Shown here: positions 1-9,302 of the stretch, piece after piece
Layout of the letters: every line of letters begins with the position of its first letter
Position numbering within the stretch: position 1 is the first letter of the stretch
Assembly (NCBI RefSeq): GCF_000152745.1
Contig: NZ_CH672428.1
Location: forward strand, 2,145,129-2,209,128
DNA: 64,000 nucleotides
Source of the DNA: Oceanicaulis sp. HTCC2633
GTDB taxonomy: Bacteria > Pseudomonadota > Alphaproteobacteria > Caulobacterales > Maricaulaceae
Direction of reading: 5' to 3'
Position numbers and translations under genes: made by a program
The notes under the pieces: model-generated
Told to the model about the DNA's origin: nothing
Seen by the model: the letters and a program-made list of their open reading frames with translations, nothing else
Database searches by the model: none

Positions 1-1346
1 ACGATCCGGGACAGGCGATGTTTCAGGCGCGGGTCAGCAATGAATTGCCCTCGACGCACCAAGGTCCCGCCCAGCAGGATGGCGTTCAGCCAGCCCGCCA
101 GCGTGGTTCCGAGCGCCAGGCCGGCATAGCCCATGGGCCCGAAGAACAGCGCCACGCCGACCAGCAGGTTCACGACCATGGAGGCGGCGGCGAACTTCAT
201 CGGCGTCAGCGTGTCCTCGCGGGCGAAGAAGCCCGGCGCGAACACCTTGATCAGCACGAAGGCGGGCAGACCCGCCGCGTAGATCGCCAGCGCCAGGGCG
301 GTGCGGGCGGTGTCTGACCCGTCAAAGGCGCCGCGCTGGAACAGGCCGGCCACGACCGGGTCCGGGATCACGAGAAGGGCGGCGGCGGCCGGCAGGGTCA
401 GCGCCATGGAGATCTCGATCGCGCGGTTCTGGCCGCCCATGGCGCCGGCGTCATCGCCGGCGCGCAGGCGCTTGGACAGGGCCGGCAGAAGCGCCACCCC
501 CATGGCGATGCCGATCACGCCCAGCGGCAGCTGATAGAGCCGTTCCGCATAATAGATCCAGGATCGGGCGCCCTCCTGAAGGGTGGCGATGGAGCCGGAG
601 ACCAGCTGATTGACATGGGTCACGCCGGCGGCGGCTGCGCCGGGCACGCCCAGGACGATCAGGCGCTTGACGCCCGAGGTCAGACGCGGGGCCTGGAAGG
701 TGAGCCGGATGCCCGCGCGGCGCGCCGTGACATACAGCCAGCTCGTCTGGAGCACGCCCGAGACCGTGACGCCGATCGACAGCCACAGCGCCAGGTCCCG
801 GCGCTCTCCGGGCGCGAACAGCAGCACGCTGATCAGCACCACGTTCAGAAGGATGGGCGCCGCGGCTGCGGTGGCGAAACGGGCATGAGAGTTGAGCGCG
901 CCCGAAATCATCGCCGCCATCGACATGCACAGAAGATAGGGCATGGTGATCTGGGTCATCAGCACGGCGAAGGCGAACAGGTCCGGATCGCTGATGAAGC
1001 CCGGTCCCAGCGGATACATCAGCCAGGGCATGACGATCTGCGCCAGCACGACAATGCCGAGCACGGACACGGTCAGCACGGACAGGACCTCGCTGGCGAA
1101 GCGGTCGGCCTCCGCGGCGCCCTCGCCCTCCAGCCGGCGGGCATAGAGCGGGATGAAGGCGGAGTTGAACGCGCCTTCTGCAAAGATGCGCCGGAACAGG
1201 TTGGGGAAGGTCAGCGCCGTGAAAAACGCGTCAGTCAGCGGCCCGGCGCCCAAGCGCGCGGCCAGAAGAATATCGCGCGTAACGCCAAAGAACCGGCTCA
1301 GCAGGGTGAACCCGCCCACAACCGCAGAGGAGCGCAACAGACGCAT
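1..1346 (-). CDS. murJ: Lipid II flippase MurJ (partial, 3' end outside window)
   Basis: Reading the minus strand from the ATG at 1346 gives an open frame to the window edge (about 448 codons). It begins MRLLRSSAVVGGFTLLSRFF and continues with GVTRDILLAARLG, the amphipathic start and first membrane segment typical of MurJ/MviN. Many hydrophobic helices follow. MurJ flips the peptidoglycan precursor lipid II across the inner membrane; full-length proteins are about 500-530 residues, so the last helices lie outside the window. The start codon is 3 bases downstream of the glnD stop, which suggests co-transcription in the order mutS-glnD-murJ. Frame and family are secure; only the C-terminus is unseen. 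Confidence 0.95.
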   Translation of the reverse strand, partial: MRLLRSSAVVGGFTLLSRFFGVTRDILLAARLGAGPLTDAFFTALTFPNLFRRIFAEGAFNSAFIPLYARRLEGEGAAEADRFASEVLSVLTVSVLGIVVLAQIVMPWLMYPLGPGFISDPDLFAFAVLMTQITMPYLLCMSMAAMISGALNSHARFATAAAAPILLNVVLISVLLFAPGERRDLALWLSIGVTVSGVLQTSWLYVTARRAGIRLTFQAPRLTSGVKRLIVLGVPGAAAAGVTHVNQLVSGSIATLQEGARSWIYYAERLYQLPLGVIGIAMGVALLPALSKRLRAGDDAGAMGGQNRAIEISMALTLPAAAALLVIPDPVVAGLFQRGAFDGSDTARTALALAIYAAGLPAFVLIKVFAPGFFAREDTLTPMKFAAASMVVNLLVGVALFFGPMGYAGLALGTTLAGWLNAILLGGTLVRRGQFIADPRLKHRLSRI

Positions 1347-1349
1347 GGT

Positions 1350-4166
1350 CTAGCGCCCTGCGCTGGCGGGCGTGGAGACGAGGCCCTGTTTGGCGCGGTG
1401 GACCGCGACCGCTTCCTCGGCGCCGGCGAGTACGTTCATCAGATGCACCTTGATCCCCGCCAGCCGGGCGTCGCCCGAGGGTTTGTGGCCGTTTTCCGTG
1501 ACATAGAAGGTGTCGACAGCCCGTTCTCCATAGCCGTCAATGCGCGCCGCCTCCAGCGACAATCCGATGTCGGAGAGTGTTTTCGCCAGTGCATGCAAGA
1601 GGCCCGGCCGGTCGCGTCCGGTCGCCTCGATCACCAGCGCGTCATCGGACGCCTCAAGGTCGAGATTGACCGAGGGCGTGACCGTGAAGGCGGCTTCGCG
1701 GCGGCGCAGGGGTTTGAGCATGGGCCGGGCGTCCTTGCTGGATAGGCCGTGTTCGGCGGCGGACTGAACGGCGTCGCGCAGGCGGTCCTGGATATAGCTG
1801 TCAGACCAGCCGAACGGTTTGCCGCCCTGTTCCTGCACGTAGAAAACGTCAAAAGCACGACCATCTGATGTCGTGGTCACCTGCGCGCCCACAACGTTCG
1901 CGCCCTCGCGCGACAGGGCCCCTGCGATGTCAGCGAACAGGGCATGCCGGTCAGGCGTCAGCACCATCACCTCGGTGGCTGATCGGCGCTTGTCGGTGCG
2001 CACGCCAACGCTCGTCGCCTGGCCGCGTTCGAACGCGGCGCGGGCGAAGGCGGCGTGGCGGAAGCGGTCATCCTCGCCAAAGGCCAGCCAGTAGGAGTGA
2101 TCGAGCACCTCGGTCCAGATACGCGTGAAGTCAGGATCGATCCGCGACAGCGCTTCATGGAAAGAATTGCGCGCGAGTGCTGCGCGTTCGGCCAGACGTG
2201 CGCGGGCCTCGGCTTCATCGCGCCGGTCCCCGCCTTTCAGGACCGCGGCGGTCGCCTGATAGAGATCGCGTAGCAGTTGGGCTTTCCAGCCATTCCACAC
2301 GCCCGGACCCACGGCCCGGATATCGACCACGGTCAGCACCGTCAGCAGATTCAGCCGGTCCATGGTGCCGACCTTCTCGGCGAAATCGAGCACAGTGCGC
2401 GGGTCCGACAGGTCCCGGCGCTGGGCCACATCGCTCATTTCAAGATGGTTCTCGATCAGCCAGGCCACGAGATCGGTTTCGTGGTCATCGAGCCCCAGAC
2501 GCGGGCAGACCTGACGGGCGTTCTCCCCGCCCTCAATGCACTGATCGCCCTTGCCCTTGCCGGTGTCGTGCAAGAGCACCGCCAGATGCAGCGCCCGGCG
2601 ATGCAGGATTTCCGGCGCGAGTTTTGAGGCGAGCGGGTGGTCAGCGTTGAGCTTGCCCTGTTCGAGCAGGCGCAACAGGCCCAGCGCGTTCAGCGTGTGC
2701 TCGTCCACCGTGAAGCGGTGATACATGTTGAACTGGGTGCGGGCGACAATGTCGCCAAACTCGGGGATATAGGCGCCCAGAAGCCCCGCCTCGGTCATGG
2801 CGCGCAGGATGATGCGCGGATCATCCGCATCCATCAGCACCGCAAAGAAGCTGCGCGCGGCGCGCGGATCGGTGCGGAAGCGATTGTCGATCTGCCGAAG
2901 GCCGCGGCCAATGGCGGCGACGGCGTCCGGGTGCAGGTCGAGATGGCGCGCGGCGGCCTTTTCAAACAGGCGTAGCATCATCACCGGATCAGTTTCGGGC
3001 GCCTGCGGGTCCGCAAAATCAAGCCGGCCTGCGTGCAGGATGAAGCCGCGCTCAGCGAGCTCCGCCTCATTGGCGACGCCGTCAGCGGGCAGGAAGCGCC
3101 CGCCGGGCGGGTCCTTCAGCTCATCCGCTTCGAGTTTGGCGCAGACCAACCGCGTCAGCGCGCCGACATCGATGGCCTTGAGGAAATAGCTGCGCATGAA
3201 GGCTTCGACGCCCAGCTGGTCGTCGGTGTCCTCAAACCCCATGCGCCGCGCGATTTCGGGCTGCAGGTCAAAGGTCAAACGGTCATCCTTGCGGCCCGCG
3301 AGCGCATGCAGGTGAAAGCGCACGGTCCAGAAGAAATCCGCCGCGCTGAGATAGCGCTTCACATCGTCAATGGAGAACAGGCCCGCCACGACCCAGCGTT
3401 CCAGCGCATCGTCGCCATAAAGGATTTGCGCCAGCCAGCGCAGGGTCTGAAGGTCGCGCAGCGCGCCCTTGCCATCCTTGATATTGGGTTCGACCGCATA
3501 GCGGCTGTCGCCCTGCCGATCCACACGCTCGTCGCGCTCGGCCAGCTTGGCGGCGGCGAATTCGGCATCGTTCTTGATGCGGATTTCTTCATCAAAACGG
3601 GTGTGCATCTGGCGCACCAGCCGGATATCGCCGGAGATGGACCGAAGATCGAGCAAGGCCGTGCGTTCGGAGAGGTCCTCTTTCGCCAGTGCGATGGCTT
3701 CATCCAGCGTACGCACAGCCCCGCCGCCGATCTGCAGGCCGGCATCCCAGATGGCGTACTGGGTCTGCTCGATCACCGTCTGAACATAGTCGGGCGGATT
3801 GTCAGAGGTCAGAAAGACCAGATCAATATCAGACTGGGGCGCCAGCTCGCCCGCGCCATAGCCGCCCAGAGCGCACAGGGCGACGCCTTCAATCGCATCT
3901 TCGGTGTGATCGGAGATGATGGAATCAAACAAGGCGCGCAGGGCGGCGTTCATTACGCCCGACCAAGTGCGCGCGGCTTCGAGACCGCCCTCCGCGCCAT
4001 TCAGGCGCGTATTGGCCAGCGCCCGCCCCTTGTCGAGATAGCGCTTGAGCCGGGTCATGGCGAGCTGGCGATTGGCGGGCTTGTCCCAGCCGTCGCGGGT
4101 GGCGGCGGACAGCTCGGCGCGCAGGCGCAGGCCATCAAGGCTCGCAGGGAGTGTGGTGGGTCGCAT
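1350..4166 (-). CDS. glnD: [Protein-PII] uridylyltransferase / uridylyl-removing enzyme
   Basis: The 938-residue protein has the full GlnD architecture. The nucleotidyltransferase motif GGYGAGELAPQSDIDL lies at about 101-116. An HD phosphohydrolase domain carries LLHDTGKGKGD with His533-Asp534. Two ACT domains sit at about 731-805 and 843-920 and sense glutamine. In the family, GlnD adds UMP to PII proteins under nitrogen limitation and removes it when glutamine is high. Both catalytic centres look intact, so the enzyme should be bifunctional. The gene lies 37 bases downstream of mutS and directly upstream of murJ on the same strand. I see no strong ribosome binding site before the ATG at 4166, and the frame does not extend far upstream. 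Confidence 0.97.
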   Translation of the reverse strand: MRPTTLPASLDGLRLRAELSAATRDGWDKPANRQLAMTRLKRYLDKGRALANTRLNGAEGGLEAARTWSGVMNAALRALFDSIISDHTEDAIEGVALCALGGYGAGELAPQSDIDLVFLTSDNPPDYVQTVIEQTQYAIWDAGLQIGGGAVRTLDEAIALAKEDLSERTALLDLRSISGDIRLVRQMHTRFDEEIRIKNDAEFAAAKLAERDERVDRQGDSRYAVEPNIKDGKGALRDLQTLRWLAQILYGDDALERWVVAGLFSIDDVKRYLSAADFFWTVRFHLHALAGRKDDRLTFDLQPEIARRMGFEDTDDQLGVEAFMRSYFLKAIDVGALTRLVCAKLEADELKDPPGGRFLPADGVANEAELAERGFILHAGRLDFADPQAPETDPVMMLRLFEKAAARHLDLHPDAVAAIGRGLRQIDNRFRTDPRAARSFFAVLMDADDPRIILRAMTEAGLLGAYIPEFGDIVARTQFNMYHRFTVDEHTLNALGLLRLLEQGKLNADHPLASKLAPEILHRRALHLAVLLHDTGKGKGDQCIEGGENARQVCPRLGLDDHETDLVAWLIENHLEMSDVAQRRDLSDPRTVLDFAEKVGTMDRLNLLTVLTVVDIRAVGPGVWNGWKAQLLRDLYQATAAVLKGGDRRDEAEARARLAERAALARNSFHEALSRIDPDFTRIWTEVLDHSYWLAFGEDDRFRHAAFARAAFERGQATSVGVRTDKRRSATEVMVLTPDRHALFADIAGALSREGANVVGAQVTTTSDGRAFDVFYVQEQGGKPFGWSDSYIQDRLRDAVQSAAEHGLSSKDARPMLKPLRRREAAFTVTPSVNLDLEASDDALVIEATGRDRPGLLHALAKTLSDIGLSLEAARIDGYGERAVDTFYVTENGHKPSGDARLAGIKVHLMNVLAGAEEAVAVHRAKQGLVSTPASAGR

Positions 4167-4203
4167 GATTTGATTTTATGCGAGTGCGAAGGCGGCGTCA
4201 GCC

Positions 4204-6891
4204 TTAGTTTTGGCTCAAGGCCTTAAGCGCATACAGCACGTCCAGCGCCTCACGCGGGGTCAGGCTGTCCGGATCAATGCCTTTCAGCCGTTCCTCAACC
4301 TCGCTGGGCTTGGTTTCCGGCTCGACGCTAAGGGCGGAGAACAAGGGCAGATCGGCCAGCGCCGCGGCGGGCGCATCATCGCTTTCGAGGCGGTCCAGAA
4401 TCTCCTGCGCGCGTTTGACCGCCGCCTTGGGCAGACCGGCGCGCTTGGCGACCTCGACGCCATAAGAGCGGTCGGCGGGACCTTTCTGCACTTCGTGCAG
4501 GAAGATCAGCTCGCCCTTCCATTCCTTGGCCTTGAGGGAGCTATTGCCCGCGGCATCGAGCTCTTCGGCAAGGCGCGTCAGCTCGTGATAGTGCGTCGCG
4601 AACAGCGCCCGGCTGCGATTGACCTCGTGCAGATGCTCCACCGCCGACCAGGCGATGGACAGGCCGTCAAAGGTGGCGGTGCCGCGCCCGATCTCATCCA
4701 GGATCACCAGCGCGCGCGGCCCGGCCTGATTGAGGATGGCGGCGGTCTCGATCATCTCCGCCATGAAAGTCGAGCGACCGCGTGACAGATCGTCCGCCGC
4801 CCCGACGCGCGAGAACAAGCGGTCCACAAGGCCGATGCGCGCGGATTTGGCGGGCACATAGAGCCCGGCTTGCGCCAGGATCGCCATCAGCGCGTTCTGC
4901 CGAAGGAAGGTGGATTTACCCGCCATGTTCGGCCCGGTGACCAGCATCAGGCGCGGATGCTCGCCCCCCGCGCCATCCAGATGACAGCCATTGGGGGTGA
5001 AGCGGCCTTCGCCCGAGCGTTCCAGCGCCCGCTCGACCACCGGGTGACGTCCGCCCTCGATATCAAAGGCGAGGCTGTCTTCCACCTGCGGACGCTCGGC
5101 GCCGGTTTCCTCGGCCCAATGCGCGGTCGCGGCGGCCACATCAAGGCTCGCCAGCGCTTCGGCGGCGCGGCGGATCGGGGCGTCCAGCGCCTCGATGCGG
5201 CTGCGGAAGGCCTCAAAGATTTCAAGCTCCAGCGCCAAAGCTCGCTCACCCGCCTGGGCGATCTTGGCTTCCAGCTCGCCCAGCTCCGGGGTGGAGAAGC
5301 GCACCGCGTTCGCCATGGTCTGGCGGTGGATGAAGGCGTCATCGCCCATCAGCGCGTCGGCGTTCTTGGCGCTCACCTCGATGAAATAGCCGAGCACATT
5401 GTTGTGCTTGACCTTGAGCGCGCTGACGCCCGATTGCTCGGCATAGGTCGCCTGCAGGCCCGCCACGATGCGGCGGGAGTCGTCACGCAGCTTGCGCGCT
5501 TCATCCAGCGCAGGCGTCCAGCCCGGCGCAATGAAGCCGCCATCGCGCGCCAGAAGCGGGGGTTCGGCCACCAGCGCCTGACTGGTCTCCTGCACCAGGC
5601 TCGCAAGCTCGGGATTCTGCGCCAGCGACAGGGCGTTCAGTGCGCGGTCGATCAGGGCGGGCGGCGCATTCAGCGGATCCTTGGCGAACCCGGCGATCAG
5701 CTTCTCGCCTTCCTTGAGCGCGCGGGAGAGCTGGGCGAGATCGCGCGGACCGCCCCGGCCCAGCAAGAGCCGTGACAGGCAGCGCGCCGGGTCGCCCGCC
5801 GCTTTCAGCCGCTCGCGGGTCTGTTCGCGCAGGCTGCGGTTTTCCAGAAAGTATTGCGCCGCATCGAGCCGGTCATGGATTTCGGGCAGGCTCATGGACG
5901 GACGCGCCAGTCGGTCGGCCAGCAAACGCGCGCCCGGTGCGGTGAGGGTGCGATCAATCGCGTCGATCAGCGATCCCTTGCGTGAGCCCTGCAGGGTGCG
6001 GTCGATCTCGAGACTCATCCGCGCCGCCGGGTCGATGACCATGGCTGCGCCCGACGGTAGGCTTTGCGGCGGACGCAGGCGCGCCGGCGCGCCGGCCTGG
6101 GAGAGTTCGAGATAATCAAGGAGCGAGCCGAGCGCGGACAGCTCGGCTTTTGAGAAGGCGCCGAAGCCATCAAGGCTTTGCACCTCAAAGCGTTGCTTGA
6201 GGCGACGTTCGCCCGCGCCGGAATCAAACTTCGCCCTGGCGCGGGGGGTGATCACGGCGTGGGGCGCCAGCTCACTGGCGAGCCTGGCGTCCTCATCCGC
6301 GCACAGGATTTCGGACGGGTTGAGCGCGGCCAGTTCCGCTTCCAGCCCGTTTGCATCCACGCTCATGGCGGCGAACTCGCCATCGGACACGTCCGCCCAG
6401 GCCAGCGCGGCCTCGCCGGACGCCAGCCGCGTCATGGCGGCGATGCGGTTGGCGGCGCGGGCGTCCAGAAGATCATCCTCGGTCAGCGTGCCGGGGGTGA
6501 CGATGCGGGTGATGCCGCGCCGGACGACCGATTTCGCGCCGCGCTTCTTGGCTTCGGCGGGGTCTTCGAGCTGCTCGCCCACGGCGACCTTGAAGCCCGC
6601 CTTGATCAGGCGCGACAGATAGATCTGGGCATTGTGCACCGGCACGCCGCACATGGAGACCGGCTCGCCCTGATGCTCGCCGCGCTTGGTGAGCGCAATG
6701 TCGAGCGCTTCGGACGCACGCACGGCATCGTCAAAGAACAGCTCGTAGAAATCGCCCATGCGATAGAACAGCAAGGCGTCCAGCGGCGCTTCCGCGCGCA
6801 GTTCCAGGAACTGCACCATCATGGGCGTGCCGCCTTCGGAGGTGGGGAAGGCGCGAGCGTTCAGCGCGGCGGGATCAGCATGGCGAGTCAT
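4204..6891 (-). CDS. mutS: DNA mismatch repair protein MutS
   Basis: The protein has 895 residues, a normal MutS length. The mismatch-reading motif FYRMGDFYELF is at 42-52, where the first Phe and the Glu contact the mispaired base. The Walker A motif GPNMAGKST is at about 653-661 and the Walker B motif VILDEIGRGT at about 729-738, followed by the signature THYHEL. MutS dimers find mispairs and recruit MutL using ATP. The extra N-terminal stretch before FYRMGDFYELF is slightly longer than in E. coli, so translation could instead begin at Met24 or Met25. The gene heads a minus-strand series with glnD and murJ and is divergent from maeB; the 122-base region between them (6892-7013) must hold both promoters. 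I saw no LexA box there. Confidence 0.97.
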   Translation of the reverse strand: MTRHADPAALNARAFPTSEGGTPMMVQFLELRAEAPLDALLFYRMGDFYELFFDDAVRASEALDIALTKRGEHQGEPVSMCGVPVHNAQIYLSRLIKAGFKVAVGEQLEDPAEAKKRGAKSVVRRGITRIVTPGTLTEDDLLDARAANRIAAMTRLASGEAALAWADVSDGEFAAMSVDANGLEAELAALNPSEILCADEDARLASELAPHAVITPRARAKFDSGAGERRLKQRFEVQSLDGFGAFSKAELSALGSLLDYLELSQAGAPARLRPPQSLPSGAAMVIDPAARMSLEIDRTLQGSRKGSLIDAIDRTLTAPGARLLADRLARPSMSLPEIHDRLDAAQYFLENRSLREQTRERLKAAGDPARCLSRLLLGRGGPRDLAQLSRALKEGEKLIAGFAKDPLNAPPALIDRALNALSLAQNPELASLVQETSQALVAEPPLLARDGGFIAPGWTPALDEARKLRDDSRRIVAGLQATYAEQSGVSALKVKHNNVLGYFIEVSAKNADALMGDDAFIHRQTMANAVRFSTPELGELEAKIAQAGERALALELEIFEAFRSRIEALDAPIRRAAEALASLDVAAATAHWAEETGAERPQVEDSLAFDIEGGRHPVVERALERSGEGRFTPNGCHLDGAGGEHPRLMLVTGPNMAGKSTFLRQNALMAILAQAGLYVPAKSARIGLVDRLFSRVGAADDLSRGRSTFMAEMIETAAILNQAGPRALVILDEIGRGTATFDGLSIAWSAVEHLHEVNRSRALFATHYHELTRLAEELDAAGNSSLKAKEWKGELIFLHEVQKGPADRSYGVEVAKRAGLPKAAVKRAQEILDRLESDDAPAAALADLPLFSALSVEPETKPSEVEERLKGIDPDSLTPREALDVLYALKALSQN

Positions 6892-7013
6892 GCGCGCAAG
6901 TTAACTGCGCCAACGTCCGCCGCAAGTGTGACAGCGCGTGATTTGCTGTCTGCCGCGAAGCGGCTAGTGTGCTTATTCATACCTGTCCACATCCCTTGTT
7001 TTCCGAGCCAGAC

Positions 7014-9302
7014 ATGACTGACCGCCGTTCACGCGTCGATGACGAAGAAGCCCTGAACTTCCACCGCTATCCCAAGCCCGGAAAACTGGCGATGTCCGCC
7101 ACCAAGCCCATGGCGACCCAGCGCGATCTGTCGCTGGCCTACAGCCCGGGCGTGGCCGCGCCGGTGAAGGCGATCGCCGAGGATCCCGACCTCGCCTACG
7201 ATTACACCTCCAAGGGTAATATGGTCGCGGTGATCTCGAACGGCACCGCCATTCTGGGCCTTGGCGATCTGGGCGCCATGGCGTCCAAGCCGGTGATGGA
7301 AGGCAAGTCGGTGCTCTTCAAGCGCTTCGCCGATGTGGATTCCATCGATATCGAGGTGGATGAGAGCGATCCCGAAGCCTTCATCGAATGCGTGCGCCGC
7401 TTTGGCGCCAGCTTCGGCGGCATCAATCTCGAGGACATCAAGGGCCCCGATTGCTTCATCATCGAGGAGAAGCTGCGCGAATATCTCGATATTCCCGTCT
7501 TCCACGATGACCAGCACGGCACCGCCATTATTTCAGCCGCCGGCATCATCAATGCCTGCGAACTCTCGGGCAAGGACATCACCACGCTCAAGGTCGTGGT
7601 GAACGGCGCGGGTGCTGCTGGCATCGCGGTGCTGGAGCTGATCAAGGCGATGGGCGTCAAGCATGACAACGCCATCCTGTGTGATTCCAAGGGCGTCATC
7701 TACAAGGGCCGCGACCACGGCATGAACCAGTGGAAGTCCGCCCATGCCGCCGATACCGAGGCGCGCACGCTGGAAGAGGCGATGAGCGGCGCAGACTGCT
7801 TTATCGGCCTGTCAGTCAAGGGCGCGGTGACCAAGGAAATGGTCCGCTCCATGGCGGCTGATCCGATCATTTTCGCCATGGCGAACCCGGACCCCGAGAT
7901 CACCCCCGAAGAGGTGCGCGAGGCGCGCTCTGACGCCATCATGGCGACGGGCCGATCTGATTATCCCAATCAGGTCAACAATGTGCTGGGCTTTCCGTAT
8001 ATTTTCCGCGGCGCGCTGGATGTGCGCGCGCGCACCATCAATGAAGACATGAAGATCGCCGCCGCCCAGGCCCTGGCCGAGCTGGCGCGCGAGGATGTGC
8101 CTGATGAAGTGGCCGCCGCCTATCACGGCGCGCGCCCGACCTTCGGCAAGGACTACATCATCCCCGCCCCGTTCGATCCGCGCCTGATCAGCCATGTGCC
8201 GCCCTATGTGGCGCAAGCGGCGATGGATTCCGGCGTGGCGCGCAAGCCCATCGCCGACATGGATCAGTACAAGGCCGCTTTGGCGCGCCGTCTCGACCCG
8301 ACGGCCGCGATCCTGCAATCGATTCATGACGATGTGCGTGCGGGCGAGCCCAAGACCATTGTCTTCGCCGAGGGCGAGGAGCCGTCGGTCATTCGCGCCG
8401 CCTACGCGTTCCAGAACCAGGGTCTGGGCGAGGCGATCCTCATTGGTCGCGAAGAGACGGTTCACGCAAACATGCGGCTTCTGGGCGTTCAGTCAGACGC
8501 CATCCGCATCGTCAACGCCCGCCTGTCGGACAAGAATGCGGACTATGCCGACTTCCTGTTCAAGCGCCTGCAGCGCCGGGGCTATCTGCGCCGGGACGTG
8601 CAGCGTCTGGTCAACAACGACCGGAACGTCTTCGCCGCCTGCATGGTGGCGCTGGGAGACGCCAACGGCATGGTGACGGGCGTGACGCGCAACTACGCCC
8701 AGGCGCTGGGCGATGTGAAGCTGGTGCTCGACACCGCCGAGAACGAACGCGTGATGGGGATGAGCCTCGTATTGTCGCGCGGCCGCACGCTCTTCATCGC
8801 CGACACCAACGTCACGGAATTCCCCAGCCCCGAAGCGCTGGCGGATATTGCGGTGGAGACCGCCGCAGCCGCCAAACGCTTCGGCGTCACCCCGCGCGTG
8901 GCCTTCCTGTCCTATTCCACCTTCGGCAATCCGTCGGGCGATCGCGCCGACGCGATCCAGAAGGCGGTCAGCTATCTGGATGAGCGGGGCGTGGATTTCG
9001 AGTACGAGGGCGAGATGAACGCCGATGTGGCGCTCGACCCCGATCACCGTCGCCTCTATCCGTTCTCGCGCCTGTCAGGCCCGGCGAACGTGCTGGTGAT
9101 GCCGGCCATCCACTCGGCCTCCATCGCCACCAAGCTGATGCGCGCCGCGGGCGGCGCCACCGTGCTGGGTCCGATGCTGGTGGGGCTTGAGAAGCCGGTG
9201 CAGATCGCGCGTCTGGGCGCCAGCGTGAACGACATTCTCACGCTCGCAGCCCTGGCCGCGCACGACCTGTCAGAAGAGCGGGCGGAGAAGGCGGCGGAGT
9301 AG
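7014..9302 (+). CDS. maeB: NADP-dependent malic enzyme with phosphotransacetylase-like C-terminal domain
   Basis: The product (762 residues from the ATG at 7014) is the two-part malic enzyme common in Proteobacteria. The N-terminal part contains LAYSPGVAAP with the catalytic Tyr43, the NAD(P)-malate motif SNGTAILGLGDLGA at 75-88, and FHDDQHGTA. From about residue 435 a phosphate acetyl/butyryltransferase-like domain follows, including FLSYSTFG; in this family it is thought to be regulatory and not catalytic. It decarboxylates malate to pyruvate with NADP reduction. A GTG at 6969 would add 15 residues with no homology to the family, so I prefer 7014. The gene ends exactly where the oppositely oriented permease gene ends (9302/9303). 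Confidence 0.94.
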   Translation: MTDRRSRVDDEEALNFHRYPKPGKLAMSATKPMATQRDLSLAYSPGVAAPVKAIAEDPDLAYDYTSKGNMVAVISNGTAILGLGDLGAMASKPVMEGKSVLFKRFADVDSIDIEVDESDPEAFIECVRRFGASFGGINLEDIKGPDCFIIEEKLREYLDIPVFHDDQHGTAIISAAGIINACELSGKDITTLKVVVNGAGAAGIAVLELIKAMGVKHDNAILCDSKGVIYKGRDHGMNQWKSAHAADTEARTLEEAMSGADCFIGLSVKGAVTKEMVRSMAADPIIFAMANPDPEITPEEVREARSDAIMATGRSDYPNQVNNVLGFPYIFRGALDVRARTINEDMKIAAAQALAELAREDVPDEVAAAYHGARPTFGKDYIIPAPFDPRLISHVPPYVAQAAMDSGVARKPIADMDQYKAALARRLDPTAAILQSIHDDVRAGEPKTIVFAEGEEPSVIRAAYAFQNQGLGEAILIGREETVHANMRLLGVQSDAIRIVNARLSDKNADYADFLFKRLQRRGYLRRDVQRLVNNDRNVFAACMVALGDANGMVTGVTRNYAQALGDVKLVLDTAENERVMGMSLVLSRGRTLFIADTNVTEFPSPEALADIAVETAAAAKRFGVTPRVAFLSYSTFGNPSGDRADAIQKAVSYLDERGVDFEYEGEMNADVALDPDHRRLYPFSRLSGPANVLVMPAIHSASIATKLMRAAGGATVLGPMLVGLEKPVQIARLGASVNDILTLAALAAHDLSEERAEKAAE

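Noticed and set aside
615..1745. Plus-strand open frame of 376 codons opposite murJ and glnD
   Set aside because: Arg/Gly/His-rich antisense shadow of high-GC coding sequence, without family features.
3033..4226. Plus-strand open frame opposite glnD
   Set aside because: Antisense shadow of a certain gene.
6969..7013. GTG start of maeB
   Set aside because: Adds 15 residues without family similarity; the ATG at 7014 fits homologues.
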